From NCBI GenBank assembly GCA_033060915.1, contig CM065387.1:28450001-28514000 (forward strand): a stretch of 64,000 bases of DNA, read 5' to 3'. The stretch is from Euryodendron excelsum (taxonomy: Eukaryota > Streptophyta > Magnoliopsida > Ericales > Pentaphylacaceae). Shown in pieces: positions 23,963-36,869 of the stretch. A program made the translations under genes and the position numbers. Numbering within the stretch: the stretch's first letter is position 1; the number at the start of each line of letters is the position of its first letter. The notes beneath the pieces were generated by a model, which had not been told where the DNA came from, did no database searches, and was given only the letters and a program-made list of their open reading frames with translations.

Positions 23963-24852
23963 CTGAAAAGGTAAGCCAGGGTAAGAGGTGTTAATGTACC
24001 ACACATGCAGATACAAAATAACATAATAAAGTAAAACAAAATATACAAAGAAAACAGATAAATAATAATAAAAAGATTTCAAATGATAAGTCAAAACAAA
24101 TTTCCTACATACACTTTTTGATTTTCTAACTTCAAATCAAATCTTAGAGGTTTTCTGCCTTTTTTCCTTCAAAAATATTTTATTTCTAAACCTTTTTCAA
24201 CTCTTTCCCTAATTTCTAAAAATTTCAGCAGAGTTTTGTTTAAAAATAGTCTCTACAACACCCATGACATCAACACAAAACACAAAATGTGCACTTCGCA
24301 ATGTTACAATCACATAACATCAGCATTCGCGCACACTCTTCAATTTTTTTTGAAATTTTCTAAACAAATGTTTTATTTTTCAAATAAATCAATGGTTTTC
24401 CAAGTTGTCATAAAATTTCTCAAAATCACCTTAAATGTTTTCTAAAATATTCCAATGTTTTTCTAAATTTCAAACTCTAAAAATTTCATCAATCTCTCAA
24501 GTTTTCTTAATTTTTCTATTTTTCTTTTTGTTTGTTAAAATAAAAAATTTACCAAGTTTTCAAAAAATCATGAAACTTCACACAATCGTTAAACACATTT
24601 TCCTAAGGCATATTACATAAAAATCTAGCCAGAAAACCCAATACCCAAGCTTGTAAGAACAAACCCCCAATTCCTGCAGAAAACCCTCTTCACATAATCA
24701 CGTAAAATCACTCAAATTCAATCAAACAAGCACTAAAATGAAAAAATAACATCACCATAATGTTCAAAACATAGCAAAACATCAATTTCTACTATTCACA
24801 TAGTTTAAACGAAATTCTACACATCAAAATCAACAAAAATTTGAAAACTCAC
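23963..24852 (-). other. Predicted intron of the E2 antisense gene (890 bp)
   Basis: Minus strand starts GTGAGTTTTCAAATTT and ends CTTACCTTTTCAG, before GATGGCAGAC. The E4 counterpart (48020-48909) is also 890 bp with the same ends. AT-rich with no ORF of note. Confidence 0.55.
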
Positions 24853-25055
24853 TTTTTGGATTTCTCCGGCAAAATCTTCTCTTCCGGTGACTTTTCCGAC
24901 GACGTGGTCTCCTTCCGGCAATCACCCGTAGTCTCCAAGAGGTGCCCCTTCAATGTCCAAGTCGATTTTCTCGCAATGTCTCTCGGATTTGCAAAAATCT
25001 TCCAAAATACCGCAAGTGTTCGAACCAAAAAATTTTCTGGTTTTGTTTCCAAGCC
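24853..25055 (-). other. Predicted first exon of the E2 antisense gene
   Basis: Non-coding leader rich in CCGGAAAAGTC/CCGGAAGA-type motifs shared with E4 48910-49110. An open frame passes through it but is not conserved. No TATA box recognised; the start is inferred to lie left of the palindromes. Confidence 0.35.
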
Positions 25056-25115
25056 TAGCGCCACTAGCAGAGGCACCAAGCTTTTTCTGCCAAAGGCGCC
25101 ACTTCTAGTGGCGCC
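25056..25115 (-). promoter_or_regulatory. Promoter-region palindromes of the E2 antisense gene
   Basis: Unit 25095-25115 is a perfect dyad GGCGCCACT-TCT-AGTGGCGCC. A second, decayed unit (GCGCCACTAGCAGAGGCACC) lies at 25058-25077. The same units stand upstream of the TATA box in the E4 and E5 LTRs. Confidence 0.6.
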
Positions 25116-25298
25116 AGTTTCCAACTTATGGGCAGCTTTGCCCTTTTTCTGCCAAAACTCATTTTCGAAGGCCTTTTGGGCCCAATATCCATTTTCGAAC
25201 TCCCATTGTTGAAAATTTCCAAAGTTCGTCCCTCTGACTGCCTCACGGTCAACATAGTACTCTTACCTTATCGTTTTCTATCTTTGACAAGCAAAGAC

Positions 25299-25311
25299 AA
25301 AAAAAGAAGGG
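25299..25311 (+). other. Polypurine tract of E2
   Basis: AAAAAAAGAAGGG followed by CAGC and the LTR start; equivalent to the tracts at 49357 and 7216. Confidence 0.8.
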
Positions 25312-26847
25312 CAGCTATAAGCACCCCATTTTTGATCGCTCGGCAGTTTACAGTCCGTCCAGACTTGTAGTCAAGTCAATATGAATGTATTCCAATCGAA
25401 ATCAATTCTCTAAGTCTAATCTTGTCTATTCATCGCTTCGCGGGCCCCAAAAGGCCCAAAGAGAGGCAAAATGACCAAAATGCCCGTAGGGGCATTATTT
25501 GGTCCAATTCCAAAGCAGGCACGGCTTTCCAAAGACGGTAAGTCCCCTTTCCAATTCCAATTCCAATTCCATTTCCAATCCCTCTTTCGAGACAATTGAT
25601 TCCTTGAGACGGTAATTTCATCCAATCTGGCACGTTTTCTGAAGAAAATCTCTTCAGAACGGTAAGTCCCTTTAAACCTGTCAACCGGGACAAGACCCCA
25701 AGTCCCCTAGATGGTAAAACGGTCCACCTTTGGCGCCTGCTACCCCGCCAATGCAGAAATGTCCATTTAGACACGCCTTCCGAGAAAGTTGATTCTCAGG
25801 CGCTAAGTCTCTTTAGCAGCTTCCCGAGATCAGGCAATCTCGGGAATGATCGCGAATCGTCAGAATAGCGAAAATACTCGCAAACCTCGCAACCGTCAGA
25901 GTAGCGAAAATACTCGTAAACAGGACGACATAGGGAATTGCCAACAAACCCTTGTATCACAAGACCACCATCAGAGTGGTGGAAATACTCAAAACCCAGG
26001 TTAACACCGGTGCCTGCTAGCCCACTCCAGTGAAAAATGACCAAACTGCCCCTAAGGCCATATTACAACACGTTTCTCGAGAACACACCTAAGTCCTCAG
26101 AATGATAAGTTCACCCTTCCTAGATCATCCCAGATATGATCCGACTTGATTAGGTGCCCTCCAGTCAATTTCAGATCAATTTCGAGACTTTTCGGTTAAG
26201 ATGACCGTTTTGCCCCTAGGCATCCGAACGCCCCGGAAACCACACCGGCCCCGGGTATCAAACCGGTAACTTCCCGAGAATGCCTCCTACAATATTCTCA
26301 ACCTTTCTTTACCTTTTCGGATCATTCCGAATCAGTTCCGGCAAACCCGGTGCAAAATGACCGTTTTGCCCCTAGTGGGTCGGTTGCCTTTTCCGACTAC
26401 ACTGACTCTGGGTATCAAACCGGCAACCTTTAGGAACATTTTGAATAATGTTTCCAAATCTTGAATCTTCTTTCGGGACGTTCCGAGTCCATCTCGGCAG
26501 CTTTTCGGCCCGGTTGACCGTTTTGCCTCTAATGGCCTGGTCAACCCTTCCGACACATCCTATCCTCATTTTTCAAGTCAAATACCTCCAGGACACTATT
26601 CTAAGTGTTCCTGCCCTTTCCCGACCTTCTGGGCCATTCCTAGTCCCTTAAATCATTCCCGGACTTTTCGGAGTCACTCCTAATGAAGCCAGGCTAAAAA
26701 TTGCATGGTAGTCGCTAGTATAGGCGCCCAAATCTTCCCAAGATACGTTGCTTGCCAACCAAGAAATGGCCAGGCACCACTCCTAGTGACGCCAAGAGAA
26801 AATTTGGCCCGGCACCACTGCAACAAACGCCAGGTCTATCCCATCTC

Positions 26848-26855
26848 TATAAATA
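26848..26855 (+). promoter_or_regulatory. TATA box of the E2 3' LTR
   Basis: TATAAATA followed by CAGAGCCTC, as in all other plus-strand LTRs here. Decayed palindromes (GGCACCACTCCTAGTGACGCC) lie upstream at 26770-26835. Confidence 0.65.
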
Positions 26856-27589
26856 CAGAGCCTCTTCCAACGTGAAGGAGGTCTGCGAACTCAGTCTGAA
26901 AACCCTAATTTTCGATACACAGAGCTTGTAGCCTCCCAAAACCCTAGCTTCTCTAGGTTTTCCAAACCCTAGCCACCATACACCAAACCCTAGCCTCCTA
27001 TACACTCATACACACTGCTATACACTTATACACTAGCCTCCAACCCTCCATCGAAGGCTTGGATTGCTGCAACTACAAGCTTTGAAGATCAAAGGCAAGC
27101 CCTCAAAGACTGAAGTGAAGCGAAGACCGAAGAAAAGCAAGACGCGCAAAGCCTAGCGAAATAAACAAGACATACGGTAGGTTTTCTTTTTAAGTTTCTG
27201 CACTTCCCCCTCTCTCTTCTCCTTCCTAACCCACTTGGGTTTTCTCTATTTTAATCCCTCATCTTCTTTCCCCCTTTCTTTCTTTGCATGCTTGAAACAA
27301 GGGCATTCCCGCTCCATGTGTAGGATTCGACTATTGGAGAGTCACTGTGTCGGGGGCTTTCTTTTAATCTAACTAGAGACCACGTGGGTTCGGCCCCCTT
27401 GATTATGTGGTGAAGCATTAACCTTGTATATTCACGACCTCAATTTGTATTATGCATATCATTATCTTGCATTCTTCCAAAATTCATTTTCAAACTCGTT
27501 TTCAAAACTTGCATTAAACTTGTTTTCAAAATTGCATCAAAATCTCCTTTTTCAAAACTTATTTTTAAAATCACAATCCTAGGGTGATT

Positions 27590-27720
27590 CTAGCATTTCC
27601 ATAGCTAGAATTGCTTTAGAAAAGTGTTACATTTAAAGTAACCGATATGGTCTATATTTTCAACTCCTTGTTGTTTTCAAAACCACTTTCTTAAAGTGGT
27701 TCTGACCTTCTTATGGTTAG
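27590..27720 (+). other. Conserved hairpin island in E2 R/U5
   Basis: Hairpin CTAGC/GCTAG at 27590-27608, a dyad AACCACTTT-CTT-AAAGTGGTT at 27681-27701, and CTGACC/GGTTAG around TTCTTAT at 27702-27720. Each CTAGCC-type hairpin is followed by a GCTTTAG(G/A)AAA segment. It lies about 750 nt downstream of the TATA box, so within the transcript. Confidence 0.55.
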
Positions 27721-30104
27721 GATCGCTTTAGGAAACTGAGACGTTTTTATTCTTTCCAAAAAAACTCTCTTTTCAAAAGTCTCTCTTTCTAAAACCCTCT
27801 TTCTCAATATGCTTTCTAAAAACTCTTCTTTCCAAAATTATTTTCTAAAAACTTCCTCCAAAAATCTACTTTTTAAAACTCCTTTTTTAAAAACTCTTTC
27901 CCAAAACGCTTTCTTCAAAATCCACTTTCTAAAAACGCCCCCTAGGTCTCCTTCCTAGAAAACTCCCTTTTCAAAACTCGTTTTTAAAATCTATTTCCAA
28001 AAACTCTCTTTTCAAAGTTCACTTTCTAAAAACTCCTCTCTAGGATCTCCTTCTAAAAACTCCCTTTCTAAAAACTCACTTTTCAAAATCTCTTTTCTTA
28101 GAGCCCAAGTCAAACCCTAGAACCCACGATTAGGAAACCCTAATTTTTCTTTTCAAAAACATGACTTTTGAACTTGCCTTAAAACCTAGGTTTCCAAAAC
28201 CTCTTATTTTCTACATTAAAACTATATATTTTCAAAACCTATTTTCTACGTCAAAACTATAGTCTTCCAAATCTAGGGTTTCTAAAATTTTGTCTTTCAA
28301 ATCCTTGTCAAATCAAATCTTCCCTTTAAGAAGCCAATTCCAATCTTCTCGTTTAAGAAACTAGATCCAATCCTCCGTTTTTTAAAACAAAATCAAAACA
28401 CTTCTTCTTAGGAACAAAATCTAAATCTTTCCTAATTCAACTCCTTCCTAATCTTCTACTTTCCTAAATCTTAAGTTTCCAAAACTTGAACATAAAAATC
28501 TTTCCTAAATTTTAAAACTTAAAATCCAAATCTTTCCTAATTCAACCCTTTCCTAATTCTACCCCTTTTCAAATCTTAACTTTCCAAATCTAAGTTTTCA
28601 AATCTTCCTTAAACTCAAATCTTTTCTAATCTCAAGATTTTCTAAAACTTAAACTCTTAAACTTTCTAAATTTCAAATCTTTCAAAATCCAAAGCATTCT
28701 AAATTCGAAACTTTCTTAAATTAAATCTTTCTAAACTTTCAAACTTTCTAAATTCAAAACTTTCTTATTTTCAAAACTTCCTTATTTCAAAACATTCCAA
28801 ATTCAAACTTTCCTAATTTCGAAAACTTTCTAAATTCGAAACTTTCTTAAGACAAAACTTTCCTAAATCGAAATTTTCCTAAAGTGAAACCTTTCCTTTT
28901 TCGAAACCTTTCCTATTTCAAAACCTTTCTTAAAATGAAACTTTCTTAATTCAAAACTTTCCTAAGTTGAAATTTTCCTAATTTGAAACTTTCCTAAAAT
29001 GACACTTTCCTAAAACGGAACTTTCCTAATTCGAACTCTTCCTAAATCCAAGCTTCCCTCATCTTCCGAGTCCAATATTCAAGTCAATTCTTTTCAAAAA
29101 TCTGTTCAAGTCAAGTTCAATCTTTCTTTTCCAAGTTCCTAAGTCTAGGTTTCCTAAAACCAAGTCTTGTAAAACCAATCTTTTCAAATTTTCCAATCAA
29201 AGTCCAAATTTCCTATTCTTCCAATTCCAATTCGAATTCCAACTCCAACTCTCTTCCAAATCAACTCTTCTATTTTCAATTGGACTCTTGTTCGAACTAC
29301 GACTGACCTGATTCCTCCAAAAGGATACGTAGGCAACTCTCATGGGTGCGGTCACAACATTTTTCAAATTTTTATTTCCATAATATTTTTCAAATCTCCA
29401 ATTCTAAAATTGCATTAAAGTTTTCAATTCCATAATCTATTTTTCTAATTGCAAAAATCTATTTCTAAATCTCTATTTTCAATTTCTAAAACTTTCTAAT
29501 TTCAAATCTGACTTTTCAAATCTTTTTCCAAATCTATTTTCAAATCAAATCTTCCTCTTGCATTTGCATATCATGCATCATACTTTTTAAACATTCTTTT
29601 CTAAAGTGGATAGGATTGAACATTTGTTAGTTGAAGACTCTCATAGGTGAATCTAGGATAAATAGACATGTAGGTACCGCAAAGGCGAGGTAGGGTGATG
29701 GCTTAGTGCGTCTTCCCTACACGTAACTAACCTCCAAACCTTGGATCACTGATTTCAAAGACCAAAAACGGAGTTATTTTTTCTAAAAAGGGCTTAATAT
29801 TTTCTAAAGGTTGCTAAATAACCTGTTTTCTTAAAAACTCTCTCTTGAGAAGATATTTTCAAAATCGTTTTCCAAAACCCTAAGTGTAGTTTTCGGATTA
29901 TGCTTAGTTTTTAGGTGACCTAACTCACCTTAATCAAGTTATGTGGTGACTCCAAACTTTTTTCCAAAAGCCCTTAATTCAAACTAATTTTCAATTCAAA
30001 CCTAGTCGCACTCATTTTTCTAGGAGGGTGAGTTCTAACGAGAGAGTATAGTGTTTTCCCACTTGTGTGTTTATTCCTCGAGTGAGAAAAATCTGGGCGT
30101 GACA

Positions 30105-30109
30105 ATGAG
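30105..30109. repeat. Target-site duplication of E2, right copy (ATGAG)
   Basis: Partner of 2207-2211. It follows the terminal CA of the E2 3' LTR. Confidence 0.9.
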
Positions 30110-30829
30110 CAGTTAGGCAAGCATTATAATAGTAAGAATACAATTATTATAACAATAGGAATAAACAAGTATAAATGAAAGTAAGAGCAGTCACCCTTTC
30201 CTCCATGGTTTTGGAAAATGGTGCTCGTGTCTTAAATCCGGCAGAGATTCGGCTATGCTAGGTGTCTATATAAGCATGAGATCGAGGGTTTACTAATGCG
30301 TCCTAAAAAGGCTCGGTCCCCGGATCCTAAAACCTAGGCCCACTCCCTGAGGTGATGCCATGATCGGTTGGTGATCTGAATGGGGGAACCATCAAGAAGC
30401 CGTAGGCGAAGAAATTGATACAGAATCTTGCCTACAACCAATATACAATTTCCCCTTCTAACTAGAAGGAACAGATTATGGTAAAAATGCAAGTATGCAG
30501 AATGCAAGTGCACGTGCAGTGTGTGTGTGATTTTTGAAAGCGGAGGAAAGAGCCCAACAACTCCTATCCATCCTGTTCATCACATTCATGCATAGCGGTT
30601 AATAAAATAATATTGTAAACAAAAAGCACACATACAAAACAAAGATGCAAGAGTTAGTATGTGGATGGCAAGCTTAATACAAGATAATATGAATGGAATT
30701 AAATGCATGTTTTTTTTTATTTTTAAAACAACTTTGAAAATTAAAAGTGGATAGAAGTAGACAAGTTAATTGAAGACTCTACGTGGGTGAAGGGTGAAGA
30801 GACACGACTATGGCCCAACCCTCTAAGTG

Positions 30830-30847
30830 TCTCCAGTAGAGTCGCCA
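30830..30847 (-). other. Primer-binding site of E1
   Basis: Minus strand reads TGGCGACTCTACTGGAGA, two bases from the LTR end. It differs from the E4 site TGGCGACTCCGCTGGGGA at three places, all C-to-T or G-to-A. The E4 form fits the 3' end of a plant tRNA-Arg, the primer reported for Ogre elements (from memory). Confidence 0.75.
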
Positions 30848-32179
30848 GCTGTCGCGCCCAGATTTTCACACTCGAGAAATACACACATAAGCAGGAAAAA
30901 TACTATACTCTCTCATTAGAACTTATCCTCCTAAAAGAATGAGTGCAACTAGGTTTGAATTGAAAATTAATTTGAATAAAAAGCTTTTAGAAAACAATTC
31001 GGAGTCACCACCTAACTTGATTAAGGTGAGTTAGATCACCTAAAAACTAAGCACAATCCGAAGACTACACTTAGGGCTTTTTGAAAACAATTTTGAAAAC
31101 TCCCTCAAGAGAGGGGTTTTAAGAAAAGAGGTTGTTTGGCAACCTTGAGAAAATATTTAAGCCCTTTTTTGAAAATAAACTCCATTTGGTCTTTGAAAAC
31201 AGTGATCTAAGTTTGGAGGTTGGTTACGTGTAGGGAAGATGCACTAAGCCATCACCGTACCCTGCCCTTGCGGTACCTACATATCTATTCACTCTAGATT
31301 CACCTATTAGAGTCTTCAATTAATACACGTCCAAAACTATCCACTCTAAAAAGAATGTTTGAAAAATAAATTTAACATGATGCATGGTATGCAAGTGCAA
31401 GAAAAGAGAGTTTGAAAATAGATCTAGAAATACATTTGAAAAGAAGGATTGAAGTTTGATATTGGAAAGAAAGCTTCGGAAATTGAAATTAAAGATTTGA
31501 AAATAGATTTTCGGAATTGGAAATTTGGAAATCGATTATTGAATTGAAGATTTGAAAAAAAAATTATGGAATTGGAGATTGGAAAAAAAAGTTATGACCG
31601 CACCCATAAGAGTTGCTTACATATCCTTTTTAAGAAATTAGGTTAGTCGTAGTTCGAACAAAAGTCCTATTGAAAATAGATGATTTTGATTTAAAAAAGA
31701 GTTGAAGTTGAACTTAGAATAGAAGATTGGAATCTAGAATTTGGAATTGAAGAGATTAGACTTTGATTTAGAAAGATAGAACTTGAAAGAAGGATTTGGA
31801 CTTATTTTGAAAAGATTGAGGTTTAGGAAACCTAGACTGAGGAAAGATTGGATTTAGGAAAGACTTGAAATTTAAGAAAGATTTGACTCGAATGTTAGAC
31901 TTAGAAGATTAGGGAAGCTGGGTTTAGGAAAGGTTCGAATTAGGAAAGTTATATTCTAGAAAGTTTCATTTTGGGAAAGTTTCATTTTATAAAAGTTTTG
32001 ATTTAGGAAAGTTTCAATTTAGGAAAGAATCAAAATTAGAAAGTTTTGAAATTGGAATGTTTTTAGAATAGGAAAGTTTTGAAATTGGAATGTTTTCTTT
32101 TTAAGAAAGAGTTGATTTTTGGAAAGATTTGAATTAGGAAAAGTTTAATTTAAGAAAGATTTATAATTTGGAAATCTTA

Positions 32180-32395
32180 GGGTCCGTTTGTTTTTGTTTT
32201 TTATTTTTTTTAAAATAAAAACATAAAAAAATATTAAAATAAATGTATTTTTTGATTCTACAACATTGATACAGTACTTTCAGCAGAACGGTAACCTATA
32301 AATGTCATCATTAGACCATAAAAAATAAAAAACAAAAACAAAAAACAGAAATATACAACAAAAAATAAAAACTGACAGCACTTCCAAACAGACCC
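32180..32395. mobile_element. Tourist-like MITE in the E1 LTR
   Basis: 216 bp, A/T-rich, non-coding. Ends GGGTCCGTTTG and CAAACAGACCC are inverted repeats (10 of 11). TTA flanks both sides (32177-32179 and 32396-32398), as expected for PIF/Harbinger MITEs. It interrupts sequence typical of the family U5. Confidence 0.75.
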
Positions 32396-34283
32396 TTAGG
32401 ATTTAGAAAGTTTTAAGTTAAGAAATTTTCAAATTTGGAAACTTTAGAATTTTGGAAAGGTTTAAACTTAAGAAATTTTTGAAATTTAGAAAATTTGGAA
32501 TTTAAGAAAGTTTTGGATTTAGAGAGATTCGAAATTTAAAAGGATTCGAAGTTTGAGTTTTAGGAATACTTGAAATTAGGAAAGGCTTGAGTTTAAGAAA
32601 GGTTTGACAACTTATATTTGGAAAGTTAAGGTTTAGAAAAGTATGAAATTAGGAAAGGTTGGGATTTAAGAAGATTTGGAAGCTTAAAGTTTAAGGAAAG
32701 ATTTGAAAGTTTAAGTTTTGGAAGCTTAAGATTTAGGAAAGATTTAAATTAGGAAAGAGTGAGATTCCTATGTCCTAAAATGAAAGATTGGATTTTGTTT
32801 TTAAAAGAGCTGATTTGATTTTGTTTCAAAAAACAGATGATTGAATCTAGTTTCCTAAATAGGGAGATTAGATTTGACAGAGAATTGGAAAGATGAAGTT
32901 TTGGAAATCCTAGATTTGGAAAACTATAGTTTGATGTAGAAAATAGGTTTTGGAAACTTTTGATTTTGATGTAAAAAATGAGATTTTAGAAACCTAGGTT
33001 TTAAGGCAAGATTGAAAATCATGTTTTAGGATAGAAAATTAGGGTTTCCTAATCATTGGCTCTAAGGCTTGACTTGGGCACCAAGGTAAGAGATTTTGGA
33101 AAGTGAGTTTTTGGAAATGAAGACTTTTAGTGGGAGATCCTAAAAAGGAGTTTTTAGAAAGTGAAATTAAGAGGAGTTTTAGAAAGAAGATTTTGGAAGG
33201 AGCTTTAAGGAAATAGTTTTTAAGAAGAGTTTTTAGGAAGAGATTTTGGAAGATAGATTTTTTTAAGGAGTTTTTACAAAACAATTTTTTAAAGGAGATT
33301 GGAGAGAGTTTTTAGAAAGCATGTTGGAAAAGGGAATTTTAGAAGGAAAGATTTGAAAAGCGAGTTTTTAGAAAGTCCATAAAATATCTCACTTTCCTAA
33401 AGCAATTCTAATCAAAAGAATGTTAGAACTACTCTAAGATAGTAGTTTTGAAAACAACAATGATTCGAAAATATGGACCATATTGGTCACTTTAAATGTA
33501 GCACTTTCCTAAAGCAACCCAAGCTATGAAAATGCTAGAATCACCTTAGGATTGTGATTTTGAAAACAAGTTTTGGAAAAAAGAAGATTTTGATGCAAGT
33601 TTGAAAACAATTTTAATGCAAGTTTTGAAAACAAGTTTGAAAATGAATTTTGGAGAGATGCAAGATCATGATATGCACAATGTAAGTTGGGGTCGTGAAC
33701 ATTCAAGGTTAAAGGCTTCACCACATAATCAAGGGGGCCAAACCCATGTGGTCTACGATTAGACTAAGAGAAAGCCCCCGGCACTGTGACCTTCAATAGC
33801 CTAATCCTACACATAGACCGGGAAGTCCCTTATTTCAAGTATGCATGAAAGGTGGGCAAGAAGATGGGGGATTAAAATAGAAGAAAACCCAATTCAGAGA
33901 GATAAGAGAGAGGGGGAAGATGTGTAAATGTAAAAAGAAAGCTACCATGCGTCTTCTTTTATTTGTTTTGCTTTATTCGCCTTGTTTTTCTTGCTTTGCT
34001 TTGTTTTTTGCTTCAATCTTCGTCTTGATCTTCGAGAACTTGTCTTGATCTTTGTGAGCTTCAGTTTGCAGCACTTCAAGTCTTCAATGGAGGCTTTGGA
34101 GGCTAGTGTATGAGTATATATGAGTGAATGGAAGTATATGAGAGCTAGGGTTTGTGTATGGAGGCTAGGGTTTTGGAAAACCTAAAGAAAACTAGGGTTT
34201 AGGGAGGCTACGAGCTCTTTGTATCGAAGAAGAGGGTTTTCAGACTGAGTTTGCAGACCTCTTTCACGCTGGAGGAGGCTCTG

Positions 34284-34291
34284 TATTTATA
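34284..34291 (-). promoter_or_regulatory. TATA box of the E1 5' LTR
   Basis: TATTTATA on plus, within CTCTGTATTTATAGAG. The palindrome cluster follows at 34319-34415, upstream on the transcribed minus strand. Confidence 0.65.
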
Positions 34292-35872
34292 GAGAGAGGA
34301 TTGACCTGGTGCCCGTTGCAGTGGTGCCAAGCAAAAATTTCTTCTGGTGCCCTGCCACTCCTAGTGGCGCCAGGCCAAAATTTGGTTTGGCACCACTACT
34401 AGTGGTGCCAGCCACTTAGGAAAGTTTTAAGGTCGGCAAGCAACGTATCTTCAGAATATTTGGGCGCCTGTACTAGTGAATACCATGTAATTTTTATCCT
34501 AGCTTCACTTGGAGTGACTCCGAAAGGTCTAGGAATGATTTGAAGGGCCAGGAATGGCCTGGAAGGCTGAAAAAGGGCGAGAATCCTTAGAACAGTGTCT
34601 CGTGGGTAGTAGACTTTAAAAATGATGACAAGATGAGTTGGAAGGATTGACTGGGCCATCAGGGGCAAAACGGTCAATCAGGCCGAAGAGCTACCGAGAG
34701 GGACTCAGAATGTCTTGGAAGAAGACTCGAGAGCCTAGAAACATTAACTAGAATCTTCCAGGAGGTTCTGGTTTGATATCTAGAGCCGGTGTTGTCGGAA
34801 AAGAGAGATTGGCTTACTAGGGGCAAAACGGTCATTTTACACCGGGTTTGCCGGAACTGACTTGGAATGATCCGAAAATGTATCAGAAGGCTGGGGATGC
34901 TATAAGAAGCATTCTCGGGGAGTTACCGGTTTGATACTCAGAGCCGGTGTGGTTCCCGGGGCACTCAGATGCCTAGGGGCAAAACAATCATCTTGATCGG
35001 AATACCTCGGAATTGGCCCGAAACTGACTGGAAGGCACCTAATCATGTCGGATTGTCTTTTAAGACAATCTTGGAAGGGTGGACTTATCATTCTGAGGAC
35101 TTAGGTACTGTCTCGAGAAACGTGCCAAAAATGGCTCTAGGGGCAGTTTGGTCATTTTTCACCAAAGTAGGCTAGTAGGCACCGGTGTTAACTTGGGTTT
35201 TGAGTATTTTCGTCACTCTGATGGTGGTCCAGTGATAGAGGGGTTTGCTGGCAATTCCCTATATCGACCTGTTTGCGAGTGTTTCTGCCACTCTCGCAGT
35301 TGCGATGTTTACTAGTATTTTCGTTACTCTAACGAGTCGCGATCATTCCAGAGACTACCTAATCTCTGGAAGCTGCTAAGTGGACTTAGCGCCTAAGAAA
35401 TCAACTTTCTTGAAAGACATGCCAAAACGGACATTACTTCACTGGCGAGCTAGCAAGTGCCAAAGGTGGACCATTCTACCATCTCAAGGACTTGGGATCT
35501 CGTCCCGGTTGACGGGTTTGAAGGGACTTACCGTTCCGAAGAGTTCACTCAGAAATGTGCCGAACAGGATGGACTTACCGCCTCGAGGAATCAACCTTCT
35601 CGAGTGTGCCAGATTTAATTAGAATTGGAATTGGATTGGAAAATGAGACTTACTGTCTTCAAGAAGACATGCCCATTGGAATTGGACCGAACAATGGCCC
35701 CGAGGGTATTTTGGTCATTTTTCCTCTATTTGGGTCCAAAGTGCCCATGAAGCGATTGATTGACGGGACTAGGCTTGCAAAATTGAGTTGACTCAGAATA
35801 TGTCCATATTGACTTGAATACAAGTCTGGACGGACTAGAGACTACCGAGCAGGCAAAAATGGAGTGCTTACA

Positions 35873-36627
35873 ACTAAGAGTGGCACCATGCCCAAATTTG
35901 GCTAGACCCCACTAGGACAGGCACCCAGCTCCAAATTCTATGGAGATTTGATTTGATTCGACCTTGGGCTGCAAGTTAAAGATTTAGGCACCACTTCTAG
36001 TTGCTCCTAGCTATTTTTTGGCCAAGCTCCACTACAAATGGCTTCGGTTCAATTTAGGAAGTTCCCAGGCTGTAGGGCCCTGTTGGAAAAGAGATAGGGG
36101 CTTGAGGACTTAGGTAATTTCTTCGAAAGATGGGCCGGAGGGACTTTTATTGCTCTAAGGACTTAGGTACTTTCTCAAAGAACGTGCTAAATTGGTTGGT
36201 CTTAGTATCCCAAGGCCTTAGGTACTTTCTTTAAGGGACGTGCTGGGATGCGAACATTCTACGTTGGCGGGAAAAAAGGCACCAGAAGTTAACTGCTCTC
36301 AAATTGATATAGACTTTCCATCTTAAGAAATTTATACTTTCTTAGAGATGTGCTGATAGGAACTTACTATTCTAAGGAATTTTGTGCTTTCTCAAAAAGT
36401 GTGCCGAATTGAATAGTCTTACCATCTTCAGGACTTAGGTATTGTCTCTAAAGACAAGCCGATACCTCTGGGGCATAGTAGACATTCTACATTTGCTACT
36501 AGTGGGTGCCTGAAGTGAACTGCTATGGAATTGATGCAGACTTTCCATCTCAAGGACTTTGCACTTTCTCAAAGATGTGCCGATAGGGACTTACCGTTCT
36601 AAGAAACTTCATACTTTCTTGATCAAT
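35873..36627 (-). mobile_element. E0 LTR fragment, left part
   Basis: Reverse-oriented U3 sequence with decayed palindrome units (GGCACCACTTCTAGTTGCTCC near 35990). From 36080 there are units of the type GGACTTAGGTACTTTCTCAA spaced roughly 55-60 bp. It continues after E4 at 59189. E1 interrupts it on the left and E4 on the right. Confidence 0.65.
36623..36627. repeat. Target-site duplication of E4, left copy (TCAAT)
   Basis: TCAAT precedes TGTAAGC at 36628 and is repeated at 59184-59188 after the E4 3' LTR end. Confidence 0.9.
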
Positions 36628-36869
36628 TGTAAGCAACTCATTTTTGACCGCTCGACAGTCTACACTCCGTCCACACTTGTTTTTAAGTCACCGTGGGCGT
36701 ATTCCGACTGAAACCAACTCTCTAAGTCCAAATCCCGTGTGTCCATCGCCTCGCGGGCCCACTAGGCCCAAATAGAGGCAAAATGACCAAAATGCCCTTA
36801 GGGGCATTGTCCTTTCCTTTCTAATCCCACTCTCGAGACAGTTTATTCTTCGAGATAGTTCAATCTAGG

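Larger units (their letters stand above)
25316..30104 (+). mobile_element. E2 3' LTR (4789 bp)
   Basis: Begins TATAAGCACCCC (TG changed to TA) after the polypurine tract and ends CTGGGCGTGACA before the duplication ATGAG. U3 has hairpin units GAGTAGCGAAAATACTC (25877-25893 and nearby) and 157-bp-type units near 26200-26520. TATA box at 26848. R/U5 is a long G-poor region with the hairpin island at 27590-27720. Confidence 0.9.
30105..30849 (-). other. E1 untranslated leader, LTR-proximal half
   Basis: Reverse of the E4 leader between its primer-binding site and about 42210; for example the CCAACCGATCATGGC and GAGTGGGCCTAGG segments occur in both. Non-coding. Interrupted at its left end by E2. 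Confidence 0.75.
30850..35872 (-). mobile_element. E1 5' LTR (5023 bp, includes a MITE)
   Basis: Runs TGTCGCGCCC to AGTGCTTACA in plus coordinates. The primer-binding site and leader adjoin its left end, so it is the 5' LTR of a minus-strand element. TATA box at 34284. Palindromes lie at 34319-34415, including arms GGCACCACTA/TAGTGGTGCC. 157-bp-type units lie near 34660-34990. The outer flank ACTAA (35873-35877) should be its duplication; the partner is outside the window. Confidence 0.88.
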
